A model generated the notes under the pieces. That model was not told the DNA's origin and ran no database searches. It was given only the letters and a program-made list of their open reading frames with translations. DNA of 64,000 nt from Odontocerum albicorne (lineage: Eukaryota > Arthropoda > Insecta > Trichoptera > Odontoceridae): the NCBI GenBank assembly GCA_949825065.1, contig OX463859.1:19431499-19495498 (forward strand), given 5' to 3'. Both the position numbers and the translations under genes were made by a program. Position 1 is the stretch's first letter. Each line of letters begins with the position of its first letter. This document shows, piece by piece, positions 34,380 through 45,221 of the stretch.

Positions 34380-34825
34380 TATGTGTGTAGTATTCATATA
34401 CTCATACAGTCATAGATTTGTATAAGATCTCCCAAAACTGCCTTCAAATGATTCATAAAGTAGCGCACGCCACCCATATATCTAACACTAAAATGCAGAC
34501 ATTCCATTCCACAGGAACAGCAAAAGCTTTATCATAATATTCTGCCCTACTGGATTGATTTGTAACAATCAATTTATTAGATTAATACAAAATTTCCCCA
34601 AAGTTCAAATCTTCTTCGAATGAACATCTTTCAGACACAGGTTCGAAATATATAATTAAGACACCCATTAAGGGACCTGATTACAGAGACAAAGTTTGAA
34701 ATCAATTTGTTGGTGATACTTAAGCTAATGTATACTTTTTAGAAGTAGACTAATATAACAATATTTATGACAACCATATGATATATGGGTTTAGCAGCTG
34801 CATTGAAAACAGAAGATCTCAGATG
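34380..34825. other. Unassigned AT-rich stretch
   Basis: No recognised element. Confidence 0.35.
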
Positions 34826-34827
34826 GT

Positions 34828-34946
34828 TTTAAAAAAAATATTCAAGTCTGGTTTTCACTTACATCTTTCAGGTAGATATTGCTACATGGTTATAATCCCG
34901 CCAGGTTGTACTGTATATAAAGAAAGTGTAATATAATACAATACAA
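34828..34946 (+). mobile_element. tRNA-derived SINE, family S-A (5'-truncated)
   Basis: TCAAGTCTGGTTTTCACTTA, CATGGTTATAATCCCGCCAG and GTTGTACTGTATATAAAGAA, then AGTGTAATATAATACAATAC, are the body and 3' end of S-A. The tRNA-like head is absent. Confidence 0.78.
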
Positions 34947-34949
34947 TAG

Positions 34950-35860
34950 AAACAATATTACCATATCAATGTAGAAGTTTATTTATTGTTATTTTTTTAA
35001 TCCTTTGTTTCACAAAGGTGATTGAACAATAAAATAATTAATCGAGGAAATACTTTTATCTGACTGTCGAATATATCATGTTTTATATTGGATCATACAC
35101 ATTTCACAACAGAAGAACGTTCATATGCTGGTTAAATTTTTTTTGTGGATCCATAACCGTTCTCGAAGTGGATGTGGCGATAGTCAACCTCTATAAATAT
35201 AAGAAACTATGAAGGAAAACAAGAAATATAAATTATTCCACACCGAATTATCAACGTATATCAGTATCAAATAAAATATTATATTACAAAATAGTTTCGA
35301 CCTTTGTGAAACTCCACACATGTACGAGTATGTATATGTTAGTAACGATAAGCTGTGTGGTCACGTAACGGTTACGAGTGAGAACATACTCTAGCGCTTA
35401 CTTAACGACTCCTGTTAAGCAAGCGCAATATGCACACATCTCTACTAATAGTTAAGTTGGTAACCAACGAAGCGTGAATATGACAGATGCAACGATTTCG
35501 AAACGTCAACAATTCGAGCGTAAAAAACATGATTTAAACTCGAAAGTCCTTCAACAGTAGATTTAAACAGTTGTGAACTTCTATAGCAACTTAAAAATGT
35601 TGAGGTATACACATATATGCGTGCCCATTGAAATGTGTTAATGAAATTTGTAATATCGTTTTATTTCTTGATTGACTTAATGCCCTAGTACCTAGGGCCT
35701 AGGTCTTTAAGTCTCCCATCTAATGTGTGTGGTAGATCGTGTTTTGACAGCACATTGTTTGAATCATGTTAGTATTTTGAAATTTATGTATTTTATTCTA
35801 ACATCTTGTATTTCTGAATTCTTTCGCATTCTGCATTTTCATTATTTATATCATCATCGA
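34950..35860. other. Unassigned AT-rich stretch
   Basis: No gene. It contains a TACGAGTA octamer (35323-35330). Confidence 0.35.
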
Positions 35861-35865
35861 CACGA

Positions 35866-36125
35866 TGATGACCTCCATTGCCTAGTGGTATCGATCTTTA
35901 CTTCCACTTCCGGATTTAGGATCCCAACCCCGGTGGTATCTAAACAAAAAATGTACTTGTCCGGTAAAAGAGCCCATCTGGTAATAATGCTCGCATGCGC
36001 CGAACGATATTGTTACCAACCTTTTTTAATAACGAACTGCTAATTAAGTGCCTACTTCAGTAGTACTTAATCCGAAGGCCGACTTACTTGGGCTGAAGAC
36101 AAAATGATCTCCTAACTACGCTCTC
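35866..36125 (+). mobile_element. tRNA-like SINE of a third type
   Basis: GACCTCCATTGCCTAGTGGT looks like an A-box head and GGATCCCAACCCCGG fills the B-box position. The body (CATCTGGTAATAATGCTCGC, ACTTAATCCGAAGGCCG, ACTTGGGCTGAAG) differs from S-A and S-B. Only one copy is in the window, so its ends are unknown. Confidence 0.5.
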
Positions 36126-36129
36126 GAAA

Positions 36130-37295
36130 TTTACCATATATGATTAAATAAACATCAATTGTCAAAGAATGGTCTTGTAAAATTAAATAATTTATTCCAA
36201 AATTTCACGAACCCCTTTTTAAAATGAATCGAAACAAACCGGTAAGTTTTGCACTCGATTCAATTTCCCATATGACACAAATCTACCATTTAGTCTTTTT
36301 GCGTTGTTCGGAATTAAATTATCTTTTACCCACAAGGGTCACATTTCCGTGCACGCTCCTGGTGTAATTATTCACGAATCCTATAATCCTATGCAATTTA
36401 GGATTGACAACAAATGGCTTTATGGCGTAATACCTCCAGGCTTAAATTTTCCGACACACAGGCAACATGAAATACGATATTGAAATGAAAGTATATGAAA
36501 GCTGCGATTTTTTTCAAGGTCTTTAAAATAAATTTAAAATAGAAAATGAACGTGATTTTTTTATATAATAATCTAGAAGATACGTTTTAAATTCTTTGAG
36601 ATCCTCTCATGGGGCAATGGCTACTAATTGAAGCCTATTTTCCGTTTAAGCCTCAATATTAGAACTATTTGATTCTATGACTCGTGATTGCTAAGCTCTA
36701 TGGTTTTGAAATGCCTCAATTTCTGCTATTTATTTTTATTTGAGTTTTTTTATCTCGAAACATTTGCTCTTGCACTAATGCAACAGTTTAGGAGTGAGTG
36801 CTTTTACTGTTCTTCTTTGAGGGAGGGTCGCTTTCAATCAATTCTCTACCTAAGTGAAACTGTTAAGCCCATCTTTCACTGTTAAATATGACGGAGAAGA
36901 TTCTCAGTAGATAACAAACAAACTTTGTTTAATTTCCGTTGAAATTTTTCATTATTTCGAAACAAACTTGATAACAGTACAATATTCAACATTAAACATT
37001 TCAGAGTATAACGAAACAACACGTCTTTTATTGACTCTTGTTAATATACTACTGAGCGTAGAGGTATCAAATTTTACCTCTTATATTAACTAACCATACG
37101 ATAAGCATGTGTTCACATGTTCTCTAATTTTCCAGTTTATTGGCACAGTGGATAAATTCTCGACACCGCCGGGGGGTAATCTTTCTTAACATTCTTCCAT
37201 ATGAAGTAATTAAACAGACCCATATTATGTAAACAGGAGAAATTCATATGATATGATGTATAAAAAAATGAAATATTCCACTTCCAAACAACCAT
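36130..37295. other. Unassigned AT-rich stretch
   Basis: No recognised element. Confidence 0.35.
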
Positions 37296-37297
37296 AC

Positions 37298-37487
37298 AAT
37301 GGTTGAAATATTATGTTGTTTATAGTTAAGGCGTTGTGGAGGTTTAAAGACATTGTAATTTATTTTTATCAAACACTGTTTATTCCACTTTTTTTGTGAC
37401 GGTATAACCCTACCGGTTTCAAGGCTTTCGCCTCATCTTCAGTCTTGTTTGTGCTCCCCTGAAGATGAGGTGAATGGTTGAAATATT
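37298..37487 (-). mobile_element. Short PLE insertion with 15-bp target-site duplication
   Basis: AATGGTTGAAATATT occurs at 37298-37312 and exactly again at 37473-37487. Between them lie 160 bp of PLE end sequence: GTTGTTTATAGTTAAGGC, ACATTGTAATTTATTTT, TTCCACTTTTTTTGTGACGG, the antisense hammerhead-like segment (37398-37442) and then a short inverted piece of the same end. It is a strongly truncated PLE copy with clean boundaries. Confidence 0.85.
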
Positions 37488-37797
37488 GGTTAAAGGTTAA
37501 TAAAGGAGTGTTAAATGGAGACAAATAAAACAAACTTGGATAAAAGTATTTATGAGAGTATTAACAAAAAAGGTAAGTTAAAGTATGTTGTTTATAGTTA
37601 AGGCATTAACGTTGTGGAGGTTTAAAGACATTGTAATTTATTTTTAACAAACACTGTTTATTCCACTTTTTTATGACGGTATAACCCTACCGGTTTCAAG
37701 GCTTTCACCTCATCTTCAGGGGAGCGCAAACAAGACTAAATGCTGTTCGAACTGGTATCGATATAGACACTTCAACGGTTGGAGGCGGGGGGGGGGG

Positions 37798-38568
37798 GTG
37801 AGAGGAAGGCTAGGTATAATTTCGGCCAAGAGCGGGGAGATTTTGGGGAAACAACTATTCAACAGATGCTCCGATCGGTATACTGACTTAGAAATTTCTA
37901 GGGCCTCTAATCTGTCCAATTTATTTCCGTCCGAATTAATAACCATCAAAAAAATTGCTACAAATAATGGCTATCCTGGAAGCCTCATTGATTCACTTTT
38001 AAAAAACAAAACAAAAAAGAAACTTATAAAAGATTATATATTTAACGACACCTATAAGCATACCTATAAATGGAGCAAAGTCCTATTTATAAAAAATATA
38101 TCAAATGAAATAACCAAAAATATTCCAAGTCACATAAAGCCAGCTTTTTACATTAACTTTAATCTCCGGAAACTCTTATTTAATGGGAAAGGCAAAAATG
38201 GAATACTAAGCAACAGTGGTGTGTATAAACTTTTATGTGCTGACTGTGATAATTTCTATATAGGAAAGACAGGAAGATCTTTTGAAAATAGATTTCGTGA
38301 ACACCAATCTGCCTTAACAAATCCTCTAATTTATTCTGAAATGGCTAATCATTGTCACCGTGAGAATCATACTTTTTTTATCGATGATGCCAAATTCTTA
38401 CATATTAGCGGCAACGGAAATAAATTGGACAGATTAGAGGCCCTAGAAATTTCTAAGTCAGTATACCGATCGGAGCATCTGTTGAATAGTTATTTCCCCA
38501 AAATCTCCCCGCTCTTGGCCGAAATTATACCTAGCCTTCCTCTCACCCCTCCCGCCTCCAGCCGTTGA
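37798..38568 (+). pseudogene. PLE GIY-YIG endonuclease fragment
   Basis: An open frame of 256 codons. From about residue 141 it shows GVYKLLCADCDNFYIGKTGR and then R..EH, the core of the GIY-YIG endonuclease that Penelope-like elements carry at the C-terminus. Residues up to about 45 are translated from the inverted left arm and are not PLE protein. Genuine sense sequence starts near 37931 (ITIKKIATNNGYPGSLIDSL). The C-terminal residues (EALEISKSVYRSEHLLN) are also readable on the minus strand of the left arm. No RT domain precedes it, so it cannot transpose by itself. Confidence 0.9.
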
Positions 38569-38620
38569 AGTGTCTATATCGGTACCAGTTCGAACAGCAT
38601 TTAGTCTTGTTTGCGCTCCC

Positions 38621-38665
38621 CTGAAGATGAGGTGAAAGCCTTGAAACCGGTAGGGTTATACCGTC
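38621..38665 (+). ncRNA. Hammerhead-like motif at PLE 3' end
   Basis: CTGAAGATGAGG, then GAAA at 38643-38646, a possible CGGT/ACCG stem and a GTC at 38663-38665 (GUC is the usual hammerhead cleavage triplet). The core has CTGAAGATGA instead of CTGATGA. Antisense copies of the same motif lie at 37398-37442 and 37675-37719. Identification rests on element order and known PLE biology. Confidence 0.45.
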
Positions 38666-38729
38666 ATAAAAAAGTGGAATAAACAGTGTTTGTTAAAAAT
38701 AAATTACAATAAGTTTAAGTAGTTTAAAA

Positions 38730-39515
38730 TATCACCAATGACAACAGAAGGGGACAAAATAAATATGAATTGAATGATACATTAGGGAAAAATTCACTAC
38801 GCCACTGAAGAGTGACGTCATGTTTTATGAGTTGTTGTTTTATATAGCCTTCTGATGGTGCAAATCTCATTAAGAAGTTGGTAGTTTGTTTTATTGTGCA
38901 GTGAAAAAATCATGTCAGAGTAGTGAAATATTTGTCATCAATTTCAGCAAATAACTTTTAATACATGGCACTACACTGTGTAGATCACTTTGGTACTAAG
39001 TGAATCGCTTTAAATGTGCCCACTAGACTGAAACCATTATTTTTAAATGTGTATCAACGAGACTTGAACACGTAACTCGCGGACTGTAAGAAATAAATCA
39101 TACTAACGACTGTTGAATTTGGTAACGATGGCTGGAGAAAATAATTAGAAGTGAAAAAAGACGGCTCTTTCATTCCAGACTGCGATGTTTTCAGGATCCT
39201 CTTCCATGAGTGTCTGGTATAGTTTGAATAAATACTAGATTGATTAGGAGTTATGTGCAAATAATTAACCTGACCGAACGACTGCCCTACATACGACCAC
39301 CTAGAAGACTCAGGTAACCGTATCACCTTTTTTTGTGTCGTATGTTAGTCGAAAAGTTTAATCGCCTAAAACTCTGAGGACACCATAGAAAATAACAAGT
39401 TGTTTACAACACCTGGTGGAATGGATCAATTTTTATTTTTGATATGTCTTGAAGTTTCCAAATATTGGAGACTTTAATGAAACTTTAAGTAGAATATTTA
39501 GCATTAAACTTCCAT
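38730..39515. other. Mostly unassigned; possible tRNA-like head at 39040-39125
   Basis: On the minus strand, CCGCGAGTTACGTGTTCAAG followed by TCTCG resembles a B box and may be a SINE remnant. The 90-codon minus frame over it (39054-39326) is therefore not called as a gene. Confidence 0.35.
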
Positions 39516-39517
39516 AT

Positions 39518-39672
39518 TATTCCACTAATTTCATCAATCCCCGCTACACGTGTTTCTACCTCATATTAAGAGGCTCTCTTCAGGTGGAACGATTCCGGTT
39601 TGCTACGAGAGCAGTGTTCAGATCAGACAAGTCTCATGTTACATCGTGTGTAATCTATTGACCCAAAATAAA
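39518..39672. repeat. Dispersed repeat, family R-C copy 2
   Basis: TACACGTGTTTCTACCTC, TTCCGGTTTGCTACGAGAGC, CAGTGTTCAGATCAGAC and CTATTGACCCAAAATAAA parallel the 31.6-31.8 kb copy. The second hairpin arm is degraded here. Confidence 0.62.
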
Positions 39673-39739
39673 TCTGCTTCAGCTTAAACCTTTAACATTC
39701 TTTGGTTATTATTAGATGATTTTTTTTACAGAATATATA

Positions 39740-39875
39740 TGACCGAATTCATAAGTATCCTTATATCCTCGAATCCTAGGAGGAAAAAGTGCCTGTGCCG
39801 TTCGGGGGGAATAGCTTTGCGCGGGGTTCGAACCGACGTCCTTCTGGGCGGAAGTTCAGTGCGTTACATTACTTT
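39740..39875 (-). mobile_element. tRNA-derived SINE, family S-B (short copy)
   Basis: GACCGAATTCATAAGTATCC, TATATCCTCGAATCCTAGG, AAAAAGTGCCTGTGCCGTTC and CGGGGTTCGAACCGACGTCC, then GGAAGTTCAGTGCGTTAC. Read on the minus strand, GGTTCGAACCCCG is an almost perfect B box. Confidence 0.8.
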
Positions 39876-39879
39876 CTTG

Positions 39880-40380
39880 TATTTACTTGATTTGTGTATA
39901 TCTAATGTTTGTTAATGAATTGTTTTACATAATTTATTGTGATTTATGTGTACGTTTCTTTAAATATATTATTTCATTTGGGTTTATAGCACACATCCGA
40001 TGTAATATCGCCTCAGTCTAACCTAAGTACTGTTCGCATTACAAAGCAAGACTATTTAGCCTGAAAAGAGCCTCTGGCTAGGTGGTAATGTAAATATTGG
40101 AATAACGAAATAATTAACTATAAAACATTCTAATACAGAGTTTCACAATTTTTAAACTGAAACCCTTGTTAAACAATGAGAAAATTTAATTTTTATCTAC
40201 TGCATTTCCTATTCTTGGCCCTCTGTTTTCATTAATATTCCTCCTAAGTTCATTAGAAGAATGTTAGGAGATAGTCTGATATATTGGTAATCCACCCAAA
40301 CCAGGACGATTTGTGCCACTAAATTAAAATCAATAATAATAATACGAGTGAATAAAGGAAAACTTATTTAAAAAATACTG
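39880..40380. other. Unassigned AT-rich stretch
   Basis: No recognised element. Confidence 0.35.
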
Positions 40381-40384
40381 ATTC

Positions 40385-40709
40385 TAGACAATTTAATGTT
40401 TCAACTGATAAAGCTTAAAAAATTTAACAATCGATCTAGAACTGGAAAGGTTCCTCGAAGAAAGAAGAAACGCAACATTTATTAGATGCAGTCAAGATAT
40501 GGTATTAAGTAAATCAAATATGTCTCGCAAAGGAAACCTACAAATATATGGTGTATAGATTCATCATCCAAACCACACTCGCATCCAGGATTCTCCACAA
40601 TACTTATTCTGTAATGGTGACTAGCCACCACGTAGTGGCGCGTCCGCAAACGACACATGTCACACACTTTCACCTTGTTCATTCTTATAATATTGAACCA
40701 TAGTTTCAA
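40385..40709 (-). mobile_element. I-like LINE C-terminal fragment and 3' UTR
   Basis: A minus frame (40482-40709) reads MNKVKVCDMCRLRTRHYVVA, then NPGCECGLDDESIHHIF. This LR(T/G).H..... C.CG...(E/D)...H pattern is the zinc-knuckle-like end found after the RNase H domain in I/R1-type LINEs. The downstream 3' UTR (AATGTTGCGTTTCTTCTTTC) matches the plus-strand copy at 63.18-63.29 kb. Confidence 0.82.
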
Positions 40710-41125
40710 AAGAATAGATTGTTGGATTATATCTAGAGCCCTTATTTACATTAGTAATATCCCATTCCAACGCTCATCAGTGTAAAGTAGCAGTCATTTA
40801 ATACTATATATAGACATTCTTCATTAACATTCTTATAATATTGAACCATAGTTTCCAAGGAATAGATTGTTGGATTATATCTAGAGTCCTTATTTACATT
40901 AGTAATATCCCATTCCAACGCTCATCAGTTTAAAGTAGCAGTCATTTTATACTATATATAGACATTCTTCATTAACATTCTTATAATATTGAACCATAGT
41001 TTCCAAGGAATAGATTGTTGGATTATATCTAGAGCCCTTATTTACATTAGTAATATACCATTCCAACGCTCATCAGTGTAAAGTAGCAGACATTTTATAT
41101 ATAGAAATTCTTCATTAACATTTTA
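40679..41125. repeat. Tandem array, ~148 bp x 3, derived from I-like LINE coding sequence
   Basis: ATTCTTATAATATTGAACCA starts at about 40681, 40829 and 40976. Read on the minus strand, each unit encodes DITNVNKGSRYNPTIY-like sequence immediately upstream of the C-terminal motif in the neighbouring LINE fragment. The array is therefore an expansion of that LINE's own sequence. Confidence 0.88.
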
Positions 41126-41129
41126 ATCT

Positions 41130-41885
41130 TCAAAGGCTTATTTTGGTAATAAGTTAATAGAGGACAGTTTGCGAGTGATGATAAAATGACATTAGAATAA
41201 TTTTATTTCTGGGTAATGTAATACTTTAATTAAGTTTGTATCAAATATTATGGGGTGGGCTCTTGGGAACAGATCCTCCCGTAATTGACCTAACATTCAA
41301 ATTAAGCAGATACACCCTGGAGCATTTATTTTAAATCGAGGTACTGAAAATATATGTGTACAATATTAAATATCAGACACTTACGTGATGTATTTTATTT
41401 AAAATATGTTTGAATACATCGCTCCTGTCTCTCTTTTCTTATTATTTTTACTATAGCCTTATTTCATATATTCAATAACATTATATTGGGGCTGGTTTTT
41501 CATGTCTGAAAGCTGTGGTTCGTTCTGTTTTAGATTTTGTTTTTTTGACAGTTTATTCACATGTATCATTCTTTCCTGTAGTCACAATTGGTCCAATTGG
41601 CTACTTTGATCTAGTGGTGTCGAATACAATTTTTGCTGCATTCGAAGTTATTTTGCTGCATTGAAAGTATTAACGACTTGTATAAGTATGATGTATTATT
41701 TTCCTTCTCCCGTGACGTCGTACTTTTAGTCCATCGTCGTTACTGTCCTTTTCACACTCCGTGTCATCGCCGGAGAAAATGACAAATTGCGCAGTTCCTT
41801 CTTCGTCAATAATAACGCTGCGCTCATAACTAATAAATATTTCGATCTCATGTAAATGGCGCTGTATTTGTTATTATTTTGTCCC
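41130..41885. other. Unassigned stretch
   Basis: AT-rich. 41700-41900 is locally less AT-rich (CATCGCCGGAGAAAATG) but has no recognised coding signal. Confidence 0.35.
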
Positions 41886-41887
41886 AC

Positions 41888-42235
41888 AAAACTATACTAT
41901 TATTTTTTGCCCCTATCGGGGTAAGCAGAAAGGAAAGAGTGCCAAACTTTCCCATCGCAACACACATCTTACGCCTCTTCTACATCTAAGAATCCTCTGA
42001 TTTGACATTTCTTTGTTTCTAAATATCGTACACTTGATCCAACCATGCTTTCCTTAGCCTTCATCTACCACGTCTTTTTCTTACATTTGCACTGTATACA
42101 TATTTGTTTTAATTAATTTGTTCCACGTGGACAACCTATTTCAGAGTTCTCTTTTTCATCTTACTCAACACATCAGCTTTATGTTCACACACATCCCATA
42201 TCACTTAATTCATTATGAAATTACATATGAAGTTC
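41888..42235 (-). mobile_element. LINE 3'-end fragment (family L-A)
   Basis: CCCCTATCGGGGTAAGCAGA, ATCGCAACACACATCTTACG, TACACTTGATCCAACCATGC and CTACCACGTCTTTTTCTTAC align with the 11.6-12.1 kb copy. The minus strand encodes the usual basic GR..KK block with interruptions. Confidence 0.72.
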
Positions 42236-42239
42236 TACA

Positions 42240-43015
42240 AAGATAAAACCGATACCTTTTATATACTCTATTCGTTGTATTCAAAATGAAGGTTCAATGT
42301 AATAAGAACAATGCCGATAATCTGCTGTAGAGTTAAGGTAACGCTTTAAGACAATTCTGGATAAAATAGTAAAAAAATAACCGAAAAGTCAATTAAACTA
42401 AGTTAAACTACTCACAGTTTTTACTTTGTATTGCTGTTATATTAGATATTTAACAAGCATGCTAATTAGCTTCGCCATCAAGATCTTCAAATTGAGGATA
42501 CGTAATGGAGTATAGTAAACCAATAAATAGAAATTAGGTTAGTAATTATCATTTTCCGGAAAGCCTTTGAGAAGCCAATCCTAAATTAACCCTGACTGAC
42601 GAATAATGACATTACGCCAAGTTGATGAATGGGATTGAAGACTCAGGAGTCTTGGAAACTTGGAAGGAGCAGTATATCATATAGCGCGGGAGGAAGGATC
42701 TGTTAGCGAAGAGCTCAGCTCAGATATCAGCTTTCTGCTCAGGGAATTGATGTTAAAGTAAAAGCTAATAGAGGAGGAAAGAATGTCGTATTATATGGGG
42801 TTTTCCATGGATTAAGTAGAGGAAGTTGAATATTCAATTTTTTAATAAATCTTTTAAATAAATTACAATATAACGAGTATTTGAATAACAATTGATTTAA
42901 TAAAATACAGCTTTTTGTTCGAGACGCATGTTATAAGTAGAATTAAGAAAGGAATCATGAGATGGTTTTACTTCATTGAGGGAATGAATACCGAAAGACT
43001 TACTACGAAATAAAT
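42240..43015. other. Unassigned stretch
   Basis: No recognised element. 42600-42830 is somewhat purine-rich with no clear motif. Confidence 0.35.
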
Positions 43016-43019
43016 ACAT

Positions 43020-43334
43020 TTGTATGGAATCAATGAAGAACGAGAATGTGGCTGGGCGTGGAAAGATCTAATGGCGATAAAAGGAACATTTTTGAGGATG
43101 AAGCTGGAGCTGTGTGCATGGATAGAAAACCGTGATCTTTTGAGGATGAAGCTGGAGCTGTGTGCATGGATAGAAAACCGTGATCTTTTGAGGATGAAGC
43201 TGGAGCTGTGTGCATGGATAGAAAACCGTGATCGGTCTTCTCTGCATTTTATAAAAGGCATACAGCGTGACGGTGTATATTTGAAAAACAAAAACATAAT
43301 TTGGTGGCGTAGAATTGAACCGTTAAATATCTGA
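43020..43334 (+). CDS. Unrecognised open frame with three in-frame 48-bp repeats
   Basis: A 104-codon frame. From about residue 25 it carries three perfect copies of a 16-residue unit, LRMKLELCAWIENRDL, because a 48-bp minisatellite (43093, 43141, 43189) is a multiple of three. Opposite-strand frames are open too, which is what a stop-free repeat produces. I recognise no domain. It may be non-coding. Confidence 0.2.
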   Translation: MYGINEERECGWAWKDLMAIKGTFLRMKLELCAWIENRDLLRMKLELCAWIENRDLLRMKLELCAWIENRDRSSLHFIKGIQRDGVYLKNKNIIWWRRIEPLNI

Positions 43335-43382
43335 AAAATAAGACGTTTTTAATTTTTCATTGTTTACTACAATATATAATTT

Positions 43383-43505
43383 ATTGAATTTATTGCCATA
43401 TGGCAGTCTTTTCTAATCAATCAGAAAAATGTTCAAGAGGCTTTAAATTAATACCAGAATAGAATTCTTTAAAAAAAATCTGGGTCCTAACGACCTCCGT
43501 GCCCT
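43383..43505 (-). mobile_element. SINE S-A fragment
   Basis: The complement shows GGCACGGAGGTCG at the head, then AATTCTATTCTGGTATTAA, CTGATTGATTAGAAAAGACT and GCCATATGGCAAT-like body. The B box is eroded. Confidence 0.6.
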
Positions 43506-43509
43506 ATAT

Positions 43510-44765
43510 CTAATATTGACGAGAATAATTAAAAAAAAAATATTGCTGATACTAAATTGATTAAAATAATTTTAATTTGTATTTTGTGAGGACTATATTT
43601 GATAAATTACATAGTACACGTGCTCGATACTTTAAGTCATCGATATGTCATGTTCTATAAACCGCGTGGGCAAATCAATGGATCACTTTGTAGTTGTTTT
43701 CGATTGTAAAAATGGAATATTATAATACAAGCAGTAACGGCTAGGGTAATAAGACCACCCAGAGCTGCGGTCCTTCTGTGAAGTCGCTAATGGACCAAAG
43801 TCCTTGTGTTGAAAAGATAAAAGCAAGGTATCATAAAAATCCATACGGTCCAGGATGGGATAATAAATACCGTCTAGACTCCAAACCCTTCCTGCCGAAT
43901 TGTAAAGAATACCGATGTCATTGTCTTTTTAAATAGAGTGTTTTAGTTCCACGGCTGTAACTAGGCGCACTAGTATTTTTAAGTGAGAAGGAAATATTTC
44001 TCTCCTTTTCTCGCGATCTTGCTATAAAAGAGGAGAAATTCGCGGGCAGCCCCCGGCTTATCCGATGAAGGAGTAAGGCGTCCTACCATTGGACCGAGAC
44101 TCCGAACGAGATATTCATCACTTGGTTTGGGCAGCCCCCCTTTTTTGCTTGAGACTCGACGCTGTAAGGACGTTCCTCCAAAACGCTGGTCGCACGGAAG
44201 ACTGCCAGACTCATTTTCGCTGACTTCTCTGCTGTATCACAGACGTTTCAGGACGACATCTTCAATTATGGGTGAATATTATTCCTTGTATTTAATGCTG
44301 GATTTCGTCAGGACGTTAAACCTTGGCTCAACTTAAATTCTAATTGTTATTGTAATCCCCCTTGCTAAATTTCACAACACAGTCTTCGACCCATTTAAAA
44401 CTTTTTTTTTCTTGACATACGTTCAAGTTTTTTTTATTTTTATTTTTTTTCTTTCATCCATTAATATAATAAACTGTTTTGTTTTAAAATTATATCGTGT
44501 TTAATTGTGTCACCTTGTCCCGCTGAGAATTGAGAAAGAGTTACTCAGAGTTAAAGGAATCCAACGAACCCCTGAGATCTAAAGAGTACTTGCCTCTTTA
44601 AGAAGTCGGCTGAGCTGAGCAGGCGTGTCCCACCTTGGTAAGATTGATTGTTGGTGAATTGATTTATGTATTGAAATGTGTACATCTTATTATTGTTTCT
44701 CATATAGGAAAAAGGTGTGACAATTTGTTAATCAAAATTTTGAAAACTGAAAAAAAATAAAACTA
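43510..44765. other. Unassigned stretch, GC-richer at 43.74-44.34 kb
   Basis: 43980-44120 contains a TATAAAAGA at 44020 and, on the minus strand, GGTCCAATGGTAGGACGCC, which resembles a tRNA-like A box. It could be an LTR or another SINE. 44520-44640 is a second GC-richer patch. Ends cannot be set and no partner copy is in the window. Confidence 0.35.
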
Positions 44766-44768
44766 CTT

Positions 44769-44960
44769 TTTTATAACTCTTCACTTATTACGTTATTATA
44801 TTAGAGCCTTGTAGGTTTTTATAACTCTTCACTTATTACGTTATTATATTAGAGCCTTGTAGGTTTTTATAACTCTCCACTTATTACGTTATAATATTAG
44901 AGCCTTGTAGGTTTTTATAACTCTTCACTTATTACGTTATTATATTAGAGCCTTGTAGAT
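44769..44960. repeat. 48-bp minisatellite x 4
   Basis: TATAACTCTTCACTTATTAC followed by AGAGCCTTGTAG repeats at exact 48-bp spacing (landmark at 44777, 44825, 44873, 44921) with two or three substitutions in total. Confidence 0.95.
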
Positions 44961-45019
44961 TTTTCGCCATATCGTAATTTAAATTATGGTCGTCCAATTA
45001 ACTAAAAACATGTTTTAAA

Positions 45020-45126
45020 ACCTTTCAGTGAGTAACTAGATTGGGACTCATTGGGTTCCATCCAATTAATATCGAACCCTTCTGGCTGGAATTAAAATGT
45101 TTTATCAACTAGGCCATGGTGGTTTT
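45020..45126 (-). mobile_element. SINE S-A head fragment
   Basis: The complement reads CCACCATGGCCTAGTTGATA (A box), then GGGTTCGATATTAATTGG (B box). The body is lost. Confidence 0.65.
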
Positions 45127-45221
45127 CTTTTTAAATTTACTGTATACAAAATACAATATTTTTAATTTACTCATTTTTATGGAAACTGAACCATCGAGTA
45201 AAAGTATCATACATAAAAATG

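Larger units (their letters stand above)
37574..38721 (+). mobile_element. Penelope-like element (PLE), truncated, with inverted arms
   Basis: TAAGTTAAAGTA (37574-37585) and TAAGTTTAAGTA (38710-38721) flank the element as a 12-bp target-site duplication with one mismatch. Inside, a left arm (37630-37930) is the inverted copy of the right arm (38414-38710), about 300 bp each. The sense endonuclease region lies between the arms and runs into the right one. A 5'-truncated inverted copy upstream of the sense copy is a known PLE structure. The reverse transcriptase is missing. Confidence 0.9.

Noticed and set aside
37798..37930. Start codon and first ~45 residues of the PLE frame as genuine protein
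   Set aside because: This DNA is the inverted left arm. Its real coding sense is on the opposite strand, so the N-terminus is an artefact.
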